Origin: Pseudomonadota bacterium
GTDB lineage: Bacteria; Desulfobacterota; Syntrophobacteria; Syntrophobacterales; Syntrophobacteraceae
Direction of reading: 5' to 3'
Assembly: GCA_023416335.1 (NCBI GenBank)
Contig: JAEZHY010000092.1
Coordinates: 1 to 64,000 of the forward strand
DNA: 64,000 nucleotides
The notes under the pieces were generated by a model. It was not told where the DNA came from. It saw only the letters and a list, made by a program, of their open reading frames with translations, and ran no database searches. The stretch's first letter is position 1. Each line of letters starts with the position of its first letter. Below, piece after piece: positions 28,581-37,856 of the stretch. The position numbers were made by a program, and so were the translations under genes.

Positions 28581-29810
28581 TTATACGATCCGCACTTCGG
28601 GAATCGGGATAATGAATCTTCCGCCGGCTTTTCGATATTCAGCCTGCTGCTTGAGAATCTCGTCCGCGAAATTCCATGAAAGCAGCAGGACATAGTCCGG
28701 CTTTTCATCCATGAGCATCTCGGTTGGATATATAGGCAGATGCCTGCCGGGCATGAATCTGCCCTGTTTGTACGTGTTCCGATCCACGACGAAGTCGATG
28801 TACTCCCTGCCTATCCCAACGTAATTAATCAGTGTGCTCCCCTTTGCCGCGGCACCGTAGGCGGCTATTTTCGTACCATTGACCTTGATGATGGGGAGCA
28901 GGTCGAGGAGGTCGCGTTTTATCTTCTGGACCTTCTGACCGAAATTCCTGTAATACGCAAAGCTGTCCACGCCGTCCCTTTTTTCATCCCTCAGCATGGA
29001 TCTTACCGACTCGCCGACGCACTCGCGGCGCTGTACGTAAAGGCGCAAAGAACCGCCGTGGATTGACAGCCTTTTTATTTCGTTCAGATACAGGGAGTGT
29101 TTCCTGAAGAGATGATCGAGGGCGGTTACGGAGAAATAGCACAGATGCTCGTGATATATGGTGTCGAATTCGCAATGATCTATGAGATCGCGCACGTACG
29201 GCACTTCTATGACGGCAACGCCGTCTTCTTTCAGGAGTGTTCCTATCCCGCTGACGAACCCGTTGGTGTCCGCTACATGGGCAAGCACGTTGTTTGCGTG
29301 GATTACGTCGGCGCTGAGTCCCTTCTTTCGGAGTCGCAGGGCAAGATCCCTTGTGAAGAAGGCGCGAAGTGTGGGAACTCCGGCTTCACGAGCGGCTTTT
29401 GCCGGTCCTTCCGCGGGATCTATCCCAAGGCACGGGATACCGTTATCCACGTAATTTTTCAGCAGGTATCCGTCATTGCTGGCCAACTCCAGGGCAAAGC
29501 TGTCGGAGCCAAGCTTTCTCGATGCGATGAGGTCGCAGGCATTGTCCCGAGAATGCTCCAGCAAAGCCGGCGAAAATGAGGAATAATATGGATATTCCTC
29601 ACAGAAAAGCTGTTCGGGGGGAACCGTCTCCAGGATCTGGACAAGTGCACAATGCCTGCAAAACGCAACCTGAAGCGGAAATCTCGGCTCGTCTTCATGT
29701 ATTTGCTGTTGTGTGAGCAGTCGGTCCGCCAGAGGGGTTTCACCCAGGTCAAGGAACACTTTCAAGTCCGAATGACCGCATGAACGACACTTGAGCACCT
29801 TGGTTTCCAT
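28581..29810 (-). CDS. NDP-sugar C-methyltransferase (Methyltransf_13/14 family)
   Basis: 409 residues. The start at 29810 ([20 protein letters not shown]) is preferred: GGGG lies just upstream and the zinc-binding CRSCG motif then stands at the N-terminus as in the family. Further motifs are [83 protein letters not shown] and [16 protein letters not shown]. This is the closest of the three consecutive methyltransferases to characterised sugar C-3 methyltransferases, including the YHEH segment whose Tyr/His are catalytic in that family. It follows the SDR and rfbF genes. Confidence 0.88.
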   Translation of the reverse strand: METKVLKCRSCGHSDLKVFLDLGETPLADRLLTQQQIHEDEPRFPLQVAFCRHCALVQILETVPPEQLFCEEYPYYSSFSPALLEHSRDNACDLIASRKLGSDSFALELASNDGYLLKNYVDNGIPCLGIDPAEGPAKAAREAGVPTLRAFFTRDLALRLRKKGLSADVIHANNVLAHVADTNGFVSGIGTLLKEDGVAVIEVPYVRDLIDHCEFDTIYHEHLCYFSVTALDHLFRKHSLYLNEIKRLSIHGGSLRLYVQRRECVGESVRSMLRDEKRDGVDSFAYYRNFGQKVQKIKRDLLDLLPIIKVNGTKIAAYGAAAKGSTLINYVGIGREYIDFVVDRNTYKQGRFMPGRHLPIYPTEMLMDEKPDYVLLLSWNFADEILKQQAEYRKAGGRFIIPIPEVRIV

Positions 29811-29916
29811 CTTCGTCCCCTTTTCTATAGATATCAGCCCCAGCCGGCTCCTTCGCCGCAACTTACCAAAATGCGCGGAGTGTTGAGGGCGGAAGACCGA
29901 TCAACCAGACAAAATT

Positions 29917-30981
29917 TCAGGCTCTTGCAACTGTTGGAGCAGCTCCGGATATGTGAGGTGCCGTGAATCTCAACTGAGAGTCAAGAACTCCACTGCTGAG
30001 TAGATGCCTTATATGCCCGATGCGCTGGAATCGGGCTCCTTCGAACTCTTCCAGCGTCAGCCCGTAACGCTTGTATGCCTCATAGAGTTCCTTCGCGCCT
30101 TTTCGGGCATTCCATCTGGCCCGAAACGAAGGAAGAGTTTTCGGGAGCAGGCTGCAGTCCACTCTGTAGCACCTCGTATCGGGTCCCGCATCCTTTGCAT
30201 ACTCGATACGGCATCCCGGAACGGTTTCCTTCACAATCTCGGCTATTTCCCGGATTTGATAGTTCTCGCCGTCGGCCCCGACGTTGAATGCCCTGTTGTG
30301 CACGAGTTCAACGGGTGCATGGAGAGTTTCCAGAAACGCCCGCGATATGTCCTCTATGTGAACGATCGGCCGCCATGGGGTCCCGTCGCTCTTGATATAT
30401 ACGAGTCCCGTAGTAAAGGCCCAGGCAACGAGGTTGTTGAGGACCAGGTCGAAGCGAAGGCGGGGAGAGACGCCGTATGCAGTGGCATTTCTCAGGTAGA
30501 CCGGACAGAATCGCCAGTCTGCAAGCTCCGAAAGATCCTTTTCCACCAGCACTTTGGATTTTCCATAAGGCGTAACGGGGTTGAACGCTGCCGTCTCATC
30601 GATCAACTTGTCACCGGCTGAACCGTAATTGCTGCAGGAAGACGAGAATATGAAACGCCTCACGCCCGCTTTTTTGGCTAATTTTGCCAGGCGCGTCGAG
30701 GCCTTGTGGTTGATTTCATATGTGAGTTCGGGGTCGAGGTTGCCCAGCGGATCATTCGACAATCCGGCCAGGTGCATTACGGCATCGAACCCGAACAGAT
30801 GCGAAGCCGTCAGATCCCGAATATCCATCCTCATGCAATCAATTTGCGGCATATTGTCGCCGAACGTACAGTTTTCATAGAGATCGCTGTCGAGTCCGAC
30901 AACATAATGACCGGCTTTTTGCAGCATGGGAACCAATATGGTCCCAATATACCCTTGAGAACCTGTAACCAAAACTCTCAT
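29917..30981 (-). CDS. NAD-dependent sugar-nucleotide epimerase/dehydratase (extended SDR)
   Basis: 354 residues. Nucleotide-binding motif [23 protein letters not shown], catalytic Ser region [12 protein letters not shown] and [10 protein letters not shown] (YxxxK). The ATG at 30981 is preceded by AGGAGGAG. The family is common beside C-methyltransferases and rfbF in branched-sugar pathways, where it acts as a 4-ketoreductase or epimerase on the methylated keto sugar. It lacks the GHTGFKG-type signature of CDP-glucose 4,6-dehydratase, so it is probably not RfbG. It is spaced 18 bp from rfbF. Confidence 0.82.
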   Translation of the reverse strand: MRVLVTGSQGYIGTILVPMLQKAGHYVVGLDSDLYENCTFGDNMPQIDCMRMDIRDLTASHLFGFDAVMHLAGLSNDPLGNLDPELTYEINHKASTRLAKLAKKAGVRRFIFSSSCSNYGSAGDKLIDETAAFNPVTPYGKSKVLVEKDLSELADWRFCPVYLRNATAYGVSPRLRFDLVLNNLVAWAFTTGLVYIKSDGTPWRPIVHIEDISRAFLETLHAPVELVHNRAFNVGADGENYQIREIAEIVKETVPGCRIEYAKDAGPDTRCYRVDCSLLPKTLPSFRARWNARKGAKELYEAYKRYGLTLEEFEGARFQRIGHIRHLLSSGVLDSQLRFTAPHISGAAPTVARA

Positions 30982-30999
30982 CTACTCCTCCTGATGGTA

Positions 31000-31770
31000 T
31001 TATCCCCAGACTTTCCACGGGGGGTTGCCGGCCGACCAGAGCGATTCCAGAAGTTTCTTGTCTCGCAGAGTGTCCATGCATTGCCAGAACGATGAGTGCC
31101 TGTATGCCATGAGTTGCCCGTCCCTTGCCAACCGCTCAAGAGGCTCGCGCTCCCATTGCGTCATGTCGCCTTCGATATATTCCATCACTTTGGGCTCCAG
31201 CACGAAGAATGCGCCGTTTATCCATCCCTGTTTGGTTTGAGGCTTTTCGGAGAACTCCATGACCTGGTCTCCGTCCAATTCGACATGCCCAAACCGCGCC
31301 GGCGGACGCACAATCGTCATCGTCGCCAGTTTGCCGTGAGAGCGGTGGAACCTCAGCAGATCGGGGAGATTCACGTCCGAGACCCCATCCCCCCAGGTCA
31401 TCATGAATGTTTCGTTGTCCACGTAAGGCCCAAGCCGCTTGATTCGACCGCCCGTAAGCGTTTCCTGTCCCGTGTCGATAAGGTCCACGACCCAGTCGGG
31501 ATTGTACCCGTTGTGAGGCTGCACTACGCCGGTGCCGACACACACGGTCAGATTGCTGTTCAGGGAGCAATACTTGACCATGTATTCTTTTATGGCTTCT
31601 CCCCTGTATCCCAGTGCAATAACGAAGTTCTTATAGCCGTAATGGGAGTAATGCATCATGATGTGCCAAAGAATCGGACGGCCGCCTATCTCAACCAACG
31701 GTTTGGGCTTGATCGAGGTTTCCTCGGCAAGTCTCGATCCGACTCCACCCGCCAGGATAATTACCTTCAT
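31000..31770 (-). CDS. rfbF: Glucose-1-phosphate cytidylyltransferase
   Basis: 256 residues, the family's usual length. It makes CDP-glucose from CTP and glucose-1-phosphate. Motifs: ILAGGVGSRLAEETSIKPKP, WHIMMHYSHYGYKNFVIALG, the CTP-specific stretch GTGVVQPHNGYNPDWVVDLI (close to the family pattern), MTWGDGVSDVNL and ARFGHVELDGDQVMEFSEKP. The ATG at 31770 has GGAG 8 nt upstream. The next enzyme of the usual pathway, CDP-glucose 4,6-dehydratase, is not in this window, so it must be encoded elsewhere or the SDR at 29917 does a different job. Confidence 0.93.
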   Translation of the reverse strand: MKVIILAGGVGSRLAEETSIKPKPLVEIGGRPILWHIMMHYSHYGYKNFVIALGYRGEAIKEYMVKYCSLNSNLTVCVGTGVVQPHNGYNPDWVVDLIDTGQETLTGGRIKRLGPYVDNETFMMTWGDGVSDVNLPDLLRFHRSHGKLATMTIVRPPARFGHVELDGDQVMEFSEKPQTKQGWINGAFFVLEPKVMEYIEGDMTQWEREPLERLARDGQLMAYRHSSFWQCMDTLRDKKLLESLWSAGNPPWKVWG

Positions 31771-31983
31771 CTCCTTACTCCTTCGTTATTATTTTCAAAT
31801 TGCCGGGTTGCGACATACTTCCGGTTCTCCCCGGGGAATCTCTTCGGGTATGTTGTGGGTCATCAGCGGTTTTTTTGAGAGAATTTAGGAACTACTTTGA
31901 TTACTGAATGCTGGTCGGCATTTATTGGTGAGCGGTCTTTACGGCTGCTATTCCGAAAACCGGCGGGCAGGAAGGAACCGCCG

Positions 31984-32616
31984 TCATAAGTTGTGGGATT
32001 CGGTCTGCAGTTCGTCACCGGACGGTTTGAAATGCTCGATTCCGCAGTACCTTTCCCCGTCCAGTTTCCGAATTATCCCCTGCATCGCCATATGGGCTAT
32101 GATCAGATGGATGTCCTCGACTTTTTGCATGTCGTCCGCTTTCGCGTGTATAGGGATATCGACCATGTGGTACAGCTTGCCTCCCGAGCATCCGCACAAT
32201 CCCACGGTTATCCCGCCGTGCCGGTTGGCGTAGGCGATTGCCTTCAGGATATTGGCGGAGTTTCCACTGCCTGAAATCCCGATCACGACGTCCCCGGGAT
32301 TGAAAAAATTCTTCAGTTGCTCGACGAAAACATCTTCATAGGAGATGTCGTTTGCGTAAGCCAGGAGGGTGGAGATGCTGTCGTTGAGGCTGATCATTTT
32401 GAACTTGGTGTCCTTCCCCAGGCAACAGCCCTTGTTAATATCGCACACCCAGTGGGAGGCGGTCGACGCGCTGCCTCCATTGCCCATGACAAAAATCCGC
32501 CTGCCCTCCCTGTAGGCGTCCAGCATCACTCCAACCAGGTTTTCGAACTGTTCGTGCGGGAATTTGTTAAGGATTTCCTTCAGGTGTTCGATGTACTCCA
32601 GGGAAAAGTGATTCAT
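31984..32616 (-). CDS. gmhA: Sedoheptulose-7-phosphate isomerase-like SIS protein
   Basis: 210 residues from ATG 32616, which overlaps the stop of hddC by 4 bp and has GGGAGGT upstream. SIS-domain motifs: FVMGNGGSASTASHWVCDIN, ISLNDSISTLLAYANDISYE and VIGISGSGNSANILKAIAYA. The order is that of phosphoheptose isomerases, which convert sedoheptulose 7-phosphate to D-glycero-D-manno-heptose 7-phosphate. With hddA and hddC in the same operon it gives most of the GDP-D-glycero-D-manno-heptose route; the phosphatase gmhB is not seen in the window. A region of about 210 bp without features follows its stop. Confidence 0.87.
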   Translation of the reverse strand: MNHFSLEYIEHLKEILNKFPHEQFENLVGVMLDAYREGRRIFVMGNGGSASTASHWVCDINKGCCLGKDTKFKMISLNDSISTLLAYANDISYEDVFVEQLKNFFNPGDVVIGISGSGNSANILKAIAYANRHGGITVGLCGCSGGKLYHMVDIPIHAKADDMQKVEDIHLIIAHMAMQGIIRKLDGERYCGIEHFKPSGDELQTESHNL

Positions 32617-33332
32617 AGCCCTACCTCCCTTGATCGTGCCATCCACAGTGACCGGGCCCTTTCGTAGGAGCGCGGCGTTCCGATATCCATCAGAAACTCC
32701 TTTATGAAAAAGCATTTCATTCTCCCGACCAGACCCGGGATAACATGGTGCCCGAGGTCAAAAGGTACGGGATGATTTGCCGGGAACATCTCGAAGATCC
32801 TCCGATCCGCCAGGTAGATCCCTGCCGCGGCGAGGTCGGATTCGGGGTTCTCGGGTTTTTCACAAAAAGAATGCACCCAGCCGTCGTGATCGGCGCCGAC
32901 AATGCCGCACTGACTGGGATTTTCAGTCCTGAACACTCCCAGGGTGAACGGCAACCCGTGTTTCCGATGGAAGGACCACATTTCGCATATGTTTGCATCG
33001 GTAAGATTATCGCCGTAAAGGATAAAGAAAGGTTCGTCCGTGTGAACCCAGTGTCTGTTTGCCAGCACGGTACCGGCACTGCCCAGGAGGACCGGCTCGA
33101 AAAACGACGTCACCTTGAGACGCGGGCTGTGCCATTCGGCAAGCAAAGTCTCAACCTTCCGGTGGTGCCAGTGCGTATTGACGAGCACCTCGTCAACACC
33201 CTGCCGCTCCAGGTGCTCCAGCCAGATTTGCAGGAGCGGTTTTTCTCCGATCGGCAGGAGGCACTTGGGGACCTCGTCTGTAAGTGGGCGCAATCTGGTA
33301 CCAAGACCGGCGGAAAGGAGGAATGCCTTCAC
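32613..33332 (-). CDS. hddC: Nucleotidyltransferase, probable D-glycero-D-manno-heptose 1-phosphate guanylyltransferase
   Basis: 239 residues from a GTG start at 33332. The start is chosen because it overlaps the upstream stop by 4 bp (GTGA), has AGGTG just upstream and places KAFLLSAGLGTRLRPLTDE at the very N-terminus, where the family's G-x-G-T-R-L-R-P-L motif belongs. Other motifs: KCLLPIGEKPLL, LYGDNLTD, FCEKPENPESDLAAAGIYLA and DIGTPRSYERA. Similar enzymes include mannose-1-phosphate guanylyltransferases; the heptose assignment rests on adjacency to gmhA and hddA. The 4-bp overlaps on both sides imply translational coupling. Confidence 0.82.
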   Translation of the reverse strand: MKAFLLSAGLGTRLRPLTDEVPKCLLPIGEKPLLQIWLEHLERQGVDEVLVNTHWHHRKVETLLAEWHSPRLKVTSFFEPVLLGSAGTVLANRHWVHTDEPFFILYGDNLTDANICEMWSFHRKHGLPFTLGVFRTENPSQCGIVGADHDGWVHSFCEKPENPESDLAAAGIYLADRRIFEMFPANHPVPFDLGHHVIPGLVGRMKCFFIKEFLMDIGTPRSYERARSLWMARSREVGL

Positions 33333-34759
33333 GAGAGCACCTGTTCGGCTTCCTGGTCTGTTTCCAGCCGGGTTCTGAACCTTGTACGAAATGCTTCGTA
33401 TACGGTCTGCAGAATGATCCCCAAATCGGTCCAGATATTCCAATTCCTGACATAGTGCAGAGTCAGTGATATTTCCTGTTCGAGGTCCCTGCTGTTGTTC
33501 AGTGCCCAGTTTCCGGTAAATCCCGGCTTTACGGCGAGAATGCTCTGGATCCACTGGCCGTATTGCCTGATAACCTCCGGGGTTAATGTCCTGGGACCGA
33601 CTATGCTCATTTTGCCTGTGAGCACATCGAAAATCTGCGGCAACTTGTCCAACCCGGTTACGAACAGAAAACGCTCTATCGGACGTATTTTCATGTTGAT
33701 GCCGGTCAAGGGGACTCTTCTGCGAAAGCTCCGATAGCTGAGCGCCATGCCGGTCCGAAATTTATGAGTGTGAAAAGGACGGCCGTTCTTTCCCATCACA
33801 TTGATACTTTCGATCACCGGCCATCCGCCTTCGAACCAGAGAAGCACTCCGAGCACCACCATGGTTGGAGCGGAAATCACCAGAAGGACCAGCCCGGTGA
33901 GCAAATCCATCAAGTATTTCAGTACGGAATCCAGACCTGTTATGTACCCGGGTCGGAACCTCAGCAGCGGCACATTGCCCTGGAAGCTCACCTTCATGGA
34001 AACCAGGTGGAAATCGCTCAAGCCGGGTGCAATCTGGAGTTCCACGTCATTGTGTACGGCCGCCTGACCAAGCACGTCTCTCTGGCTTTCCCAACTATTC
34101 GCGTCCGGAACCAATACGGCCAGATTGGCTCCCGTTTCATGCGCAATATCACGGTACGATCTTGAAGGACCCAGGACAACTTTGTTTTTCCATACTTCTC
34201 CACCCCGGGGGCTGAAATCGTCCAGAAAACCGACAACCTCAACCAGTCCGCCCAGTTCCAGACGTTGCGCAATCGCCTTCGATTCCTCGCTTGCGCCCAA
34301 AATGAGGGCCTTTTCCAGAGGTGCACCGGCGCGGCATCTTCTCCGCATCAGATATCTAAAAACAAACCTGTTAAATGAAATGAAAAAGAAGCATAAAACC
34401 CAGACGGCTACGAGCCAGCTTCGGGAGGGTGAAAAACCATGAACGGCAAAACTCAGCAGCACCAGACCGAACACAAGAAAAATGCAGCCCTTCATAACCC
34501 GCGTGTATTCTTCGGTCGTCCCATGTGCCACGTTCTGTTTGTCGTAAAGGTCAGCCATGCGAAATGCCACGAACAGCATAGGAATAGAATAGAGATAGAG
34601 TTTAAGATGTTCGCCCGCGAATCCCGAACCGCAATAGTGGATCACGTTGGCGGCAATCCCCAGCCAATAGGTACAGAGAAAGGCAAGCGTAGCCCCTAAG
34701 AGGTCGAGCCCCAGCAGATCTATCCACAATCTCGAGGATTTTGAACTCATAGCTATCAC
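33329..34759 (-). CDS. Initiating sugar-phosphate transferase (polyprenyl glycosylphosphotransferase, WbaP/WcaJ-like)
   Basis: 476 residues from GTG 34759, which overlaps the hddA stop by 4 bp and has GGGAG upstream; an ATG lies 9 nt later. The N-terminal half has about four membrane spans and a Rossmann-like CoA-binding-type segment (KALILGASEESKAIAQRLEL). The C-terminal catalytic domain has a hydrophobic reentrant helix (LVLLVISAPTMVVLGVLLWF), then THKFRTGM, the conserved LDKLPQIFDVLTGKMSIVGP and KPGFTGNWALNN. It transfers a sugar-1-phosphate to undecaprenyl phosphate to start the repeat unit. The cluster has a second, shorter enzyme of this kind at 37146. Confidence 0.88.
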   Translation of the reverse strand: MIAMSSKSSRLWIDLLGLDLLGATLAFLCTYWLGIAANVIHYCGSGFAGEHLKLYLYSIPMLFVAFRMADLYDKQNVAHGTTEEYTRVMKGCIFLVFGLVLLSFAVHGFSPSRSWLVAVWVLCFFFISFNRFVFRYLMRRRCRAGAPLEKALILGASEESKAIAQRLELGGLVEVVGFLDDFSPRGGEVWKNKVVLGPSRSYRDIAHETGANLAVLVPDANSWESQRDVLGQAAVHNDVELQIAPGLSDFHLVSMKVSFQGNVPLLRFRPGYITGLDSVLKYLMDLLTGLVLLVISAPTMVVLGVLLWFEGGWPVIESINVMGKNGRPFHTHKFRTGMALSYRSFRRRVPLTGINMKIRPIERFLFVTGLDKLPQIFDVLTGKMSIVGPRTLTPEVIRQYGQWIQSILAVKPGFTGNWALNNSRDLEQEISLTLHYVRNWNIWTDLGIILQTVYEAFRTRFRTRLETDQEAEQVLS

Positions 34760-35823
34760 GCGACTCCCGCGAGTAATTCCTTGGGTATTTCCCAGTTGAA
34801 CCGTGAGGTCAGAAGCAACCCCGAGTTCATAACGACTCTCGCGCCCAGTTCGTCGAAATTGAAGCCCACACGGACCAAGCCCTTTTCCTCGAGCGCGGCT
34901 GTTATTCTGTCACAATCCGGCTGATTGCAGCAGATCATCAGAAAACCTCCGCCGCCCGCGCCGGCAATCTTTCCACCATATGCTCCGGCTCTTTGCGCGG
35001 CTGCATAGCAGTCATTTATAAAGGGATTGGTCACTCCGCTTGCAAACCGCTGTTTCTCAACCCAGTTCATGTGCAGAAACCTGCCGAATTCCCTGATGTC
35101 CCCGGCTTCCAATGCGTTTTTCACAAAAGGGACCATTTCTTTGACGCAGTGCAAAGCTTCAGTCGTTCCACTTTTTCGCAGGCGGCTGGCTTCGCTCTGC
35201 TTTATCAGGATCTCGTTGGCGTTTCTGCTGTGACCCGTATAGAAAAGCAGCAGAGATTTCGCCAGCATCTGCTGGTTCTGTGGACTGATGTTCAATGGGG
35301 TCACCTGTGTCCTGTTCGCTTCGAACTCAATTAAATTGAGGCTGCCGAAAGCAGCTGCATACTGGTCCTGCTTTCCTATAGGCGATCCCAGTTTCTGGAT
35401 TTCGACGAAGCAGGCGAGTTCGGCAATCTCATGCGGGGTCCAGTTCAATCCACAAGCCGTCGAGAGGGCTTTGATCAGCCCCACCGCAACAGTACTGGAT
35501 GAGCCCAGGCCGGTTCCGGAAGGAATTTCCGAGGCGATAAACAGCCTGATTCCCCTGGAAATTCCGAAATGGTGGAAAATAGCCCTCGGCAGTTCGAGGT
35601 CTCCATCCCAGTTCAGAGGGTTATCCCCATTATGCCGAAAAAACGTGCTGAAATCCGCGGAGGCAATCTCCAGGCCCTTGCTCTTCAAAGTCCTGAGGAA
35701 TACGTAAAAATAACGGTCTATGGCCGTGTTGATCACGGCACCTCCGTATTCGCGGTAATATGCAGGGAGGTCCGTTCCACCACCTGCCAGGGAAATACGC
35801 AAAGGAGATCGGACGATCAGCAA
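34756..35823 (-). CDS. hddA: D-glycero-D-manno-heptose 7-phosphate kinase (GHMP family)
   Basis: 355 residues. N-terminal VRSPLRISLAGGGTDLPAYY, ATP-binding IPSGTGLGSSSTVAVGLIKA (the P-x3-G-L-G-S-S motif) and C-terminal GGKIAGAGGGGFLMICC are the three GHMP motifs in the form seen in heptose/fucose kinases of this subgroup. It phosphorylates heptose 7-phosphate at C1 in the GDP-heptose pathway. The stop overlaps the next start by 4 bp. Fucokinase-like activity is the main alternative, but gmhA and hddC in the same operon favour heptose. Confidence 0.88.
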   Translation of the reverse strand: MLIVRSPLRISLAGGGTDLPAYYREYGGAVINTAIDRYFYVFLRTLKSKGLEIASADFSTFFRHNGDNPLNWDGDLELPRAIFHHFGISRGIRLFIASEIPSGTGLGSSSTVAVGLIKALSTACGLNWTPHEIAELACFVEIQKLGSPIGKQDQYAAAFGSLNLIEFEANRTQVTPLNISPQNQQMLAKSLLLFYTGHSRNANEILIKQSEASRLRKSGTTEALHCVKEMVPFVKNALEAGDIREFGRFLHMNWVEKQRFASGVTNPFINDCYAAAQRAGAYGGKIAGAGGGGFLMICCNQPDCDRITAALEEKGLVRVGFNFDELGARVVMNSGLLLTSRFNWEIPKELLAGVA

Positions 35824-35893
35824 GCTCTTGAATCCTTCTCAGTGAGTTAAGACCGTAATAGTCGGTCGGATTTCTTTTGGCGCAGCATATGGT

Positions 35894-37087
35894 TCAGACA
35901 TGAGGCGGGCTTAAGAAAGAAGAATTGACCTGTGGTTTTCCCGGCACACTCGCGGACCGCTTGACGACTCCGTGCTCCCGCATCAACCTGTCCGCTTCAC
36001 GAAAGTACTCGCCCACATTCCCGTTATTCTCGACCCACGACAGGAAGTCCTGAAATATCTGCCGGAGGCCACGAAGCGGCCTCCATCCGAGCGCCTCAAG
36101 CCTGCTTATGTCCGAGACGCTGTGACGGTTGTCTCCCACACGGTATTCGCCCGCGATGATCGGGGCCGTATCCATCCCCAGCATTTTGGTCAGAGCGGCA
36201 GCATACTCTCTCACCGTTGTTTCGTTTCCGCCGCCGACATTGAATACTCCGTAATCTGCTCTTCTATCTGCGAGCACCGTCATATTTGCTTCGACCACAT
36301 CATCTATGTGCACGTAATCGCGTTTCTGAAATCCATCCTCATAAATAATTGGAGGCAGTCCGTTGAGAAGCCTGAGGCAAAATATCCGACAGATGCCCGA
36401 ATATTGGTTGAACAGGGATTGCCTTGGCCCCTGAACTATCGAGTAGCGCAGGGCTACAGTGGGAATACCGTGAAGCTTACCCAGTCTTACGGCCGCAAGT
36501 TCCTCGGCTATCTTGCTGATGGCATACGCATTATATGGATTGTGGTGCTCCTCTCTCAGCCGGACGTTATCGGCCGGAGTGCCGCAGGCAGGGCAGAGCA
36601 CGTCCCAGATTCCCTGCTCCAACTGCTTTGCCGCCCTGGCCTCCGCCCGAAATACTTCACCGTATTTCGGACATTCCGAATTCCTGCACCGATACTGGCC
36701 TTCGCCATACACAGCCTGACTTGATGCCACGATAACCTTCTCCACTTCGGCCCCCGTTTTTTGCCGGGAAGCCAGGAGGATTTCATGTATCAGGGCTGTA
36801 CTGACGCTATTCACATGGAAAAATTTACTGAAGTCGTGTTCGTAGTCCTGGTAGGCGGCTTGATGAAAAACAACCTGGACGCCCTCGAGTGCTCGTTTCA
36901 AGGCATCTTCATCACGCACATCGGCATGAATGAACTCGGCATCCCGGGGCACCCAGCCGGGTTTGCCTTTAGGGTGCACCCGCAATTCCAGGTTGTCCAG
37001 TATTCTGACCTCGTAGCCTTCGCTGAGGAGACGGTCTGCTATATGAGATCCGATGAATCCCGCGCCCCCCGTTACTAATGCCTTCAT
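35894..37087 (-). CDS. NAD-dependent sugar epimerase (extended SDR) with zinc-ribbon insert
   Basis: 397 residues from ATG 37087 (GGGAG upstream). VTGGAGFIGSHIADRLLSEG is the NAD-binding motif, VASSQAVYGEG holds the catalytic Ser, and YNAYAISKIAEELA gives the Tyr and Lys. Between Ser and Tyr lies an insert of about 50 residues with four cysteines (YRCRNSECPKYG ... LCPACGTP), a probable zinc ribbon. The C-terminal half (DYVHIDDVVEANM, FNVGGGNETTVREYA) resembles UDP-glucose 4-epimerase-like enzymes. It follows an initiating sugar transferase and precedes hddA. The substrate is uncertain; C4 epimerisation of a UDP- or GDP-sugar is most likely. Confidence 0.83.
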   Translation of the reverse strand: MKALVTGGAGFIGSHIADRLLSEGYEVRILDNLELRVHPKGKPGWVPRDAEFIHADVRDEDALKRALEGVQVVFHQAAYQDYEHDFSKFFHVNSVSTALIHEILLASRQKTGAEVEKVIVASSQAVYGEGQYRCRNSECPKYGEVFRAEARAAKQLEQGIWDVLCPACGTPADNVRLREEHHNPYNAYAISKIAEELAAVRLGKLHGIPTVALRYSIVQGPRQSLFNQYSGICRIFCLRLLNGLPPIIYEDGFQKRDYVHIDDVVEANMTVLADRRADYGVFNVGGGNETTVREYAAALTKMLGMDTAPIIAGEYRVGDNRHSVSDISRLEALGWRPLRGLRQIFQDFLSWVENNGNVGEYFREADRLMREHGVVKRSASVPGKPQVNSSFLSPPHV

Positions 37088-37145
37088 TGTCACTCCCAAC
37101 CGTTAGCTATCCGGATACGCCTGCATAGGCCTCAATGGTTCGAGG

Positions 37146-37856
37146 TCATTTTCCGGTGCCGATCAACAGAGTTCTGACCGTGTCCATCAGGATTTTCACA
37201 TCGAGACCGAGGCTCCTGTGTTCGATGTACTCCAGGTCCAGCCTTACCCATTCATCAAAATCCGAGATGTCGTTTCGCCCGTTTGTCTGCCAAAGGCACG
37301 TAGCTCCCGGCTTGACTGCAAGTTTCTTCTTCTGCCAGTTGCTGAACAATTCGTATTCGGCCTGGAGCGGCGGCCTGGGACCGACCAGCGACATATCCCC
37401 CTTCATGATGCTCCAGAGCTGCGGCAGTTCGTCTATACTGAACTTGCGAAGGACCCGCCCCAATGGGGTGACCCTGGGATCTTTCGAAATCTTGAACACC
37501 GGGCCGGTCATCTCGTTCAGGTGCAGCAACTCTCTTTTCAGCTCGTCGGCATTGGAATACATGGATCGGAACTTGAAGGACGTGAAATATCGTCCGCCTT
37601 CGCCGACAACCTTCCAGCGGTAAAAAGCCGATCCCGGAGAGGTAATCTTGATCATCAGAATGATGAAATAGAAAAGAGGTGAGAGCATTAACCATGCAAA
37701 GCCGGCAATACAGACATCCATGGCGCGTTTTAAAATCATATACCCGTCAAGTTGTGCTCTTTCAGAGTTGATCCTCATATGTATTGCCGGTCCCATTCTT
37801 AGTGCACGCCAACTGGTCTGCTCCGGGTACGAATTTTTTGTACCTGGTTTTGTCAT
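37146..37856 (-). CDS. Initiating sugar transferase, short form (polyprenyl-phosphate glycosyl-1-phosphate transferase)
   Basis: 236 residues: one membrane-associated helix (CIAGFAWLMLSPLFYFIILM) and the catalytic domain with FTSFKFRSMYSNADELKREL, RKFSIDELPQLWSIMKGDMS, LVGPRPPLQ and KPGATCLWQTNGRNDISDFD. This is the minimal catalytic unit without the N-terminal four-span region of the enzyme at 33329. The ATG at 37856 overlaps the upstream glycosyltransferase stop by 4 bp. Two initiating transferases in one cluster could mean two repeat units or two sugars competing for the lipid carrier. Confidence 0.88.
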   Translation of the reverse strand: MTKPGTKNSYPEQTSWRALRMGPAIHMRINSERAQLDGYMILKRAMDVCIAGFAWLMLSPLFYFIILMIKITSPGSAFYRWKVVGEGGRYFTSFKFRSMYSNADELKRELLHLNEMTGPVFKISKDPRVTPLGRVLRKFSIDELPQLWSIMKGDMSLVGPRPPLQAEYELFSNWQKKKLAVKPGATCLWQTNGRNDISDFDEWVRLDLEYIEHRSLGLDVKILMDTVRTLLIGTGK

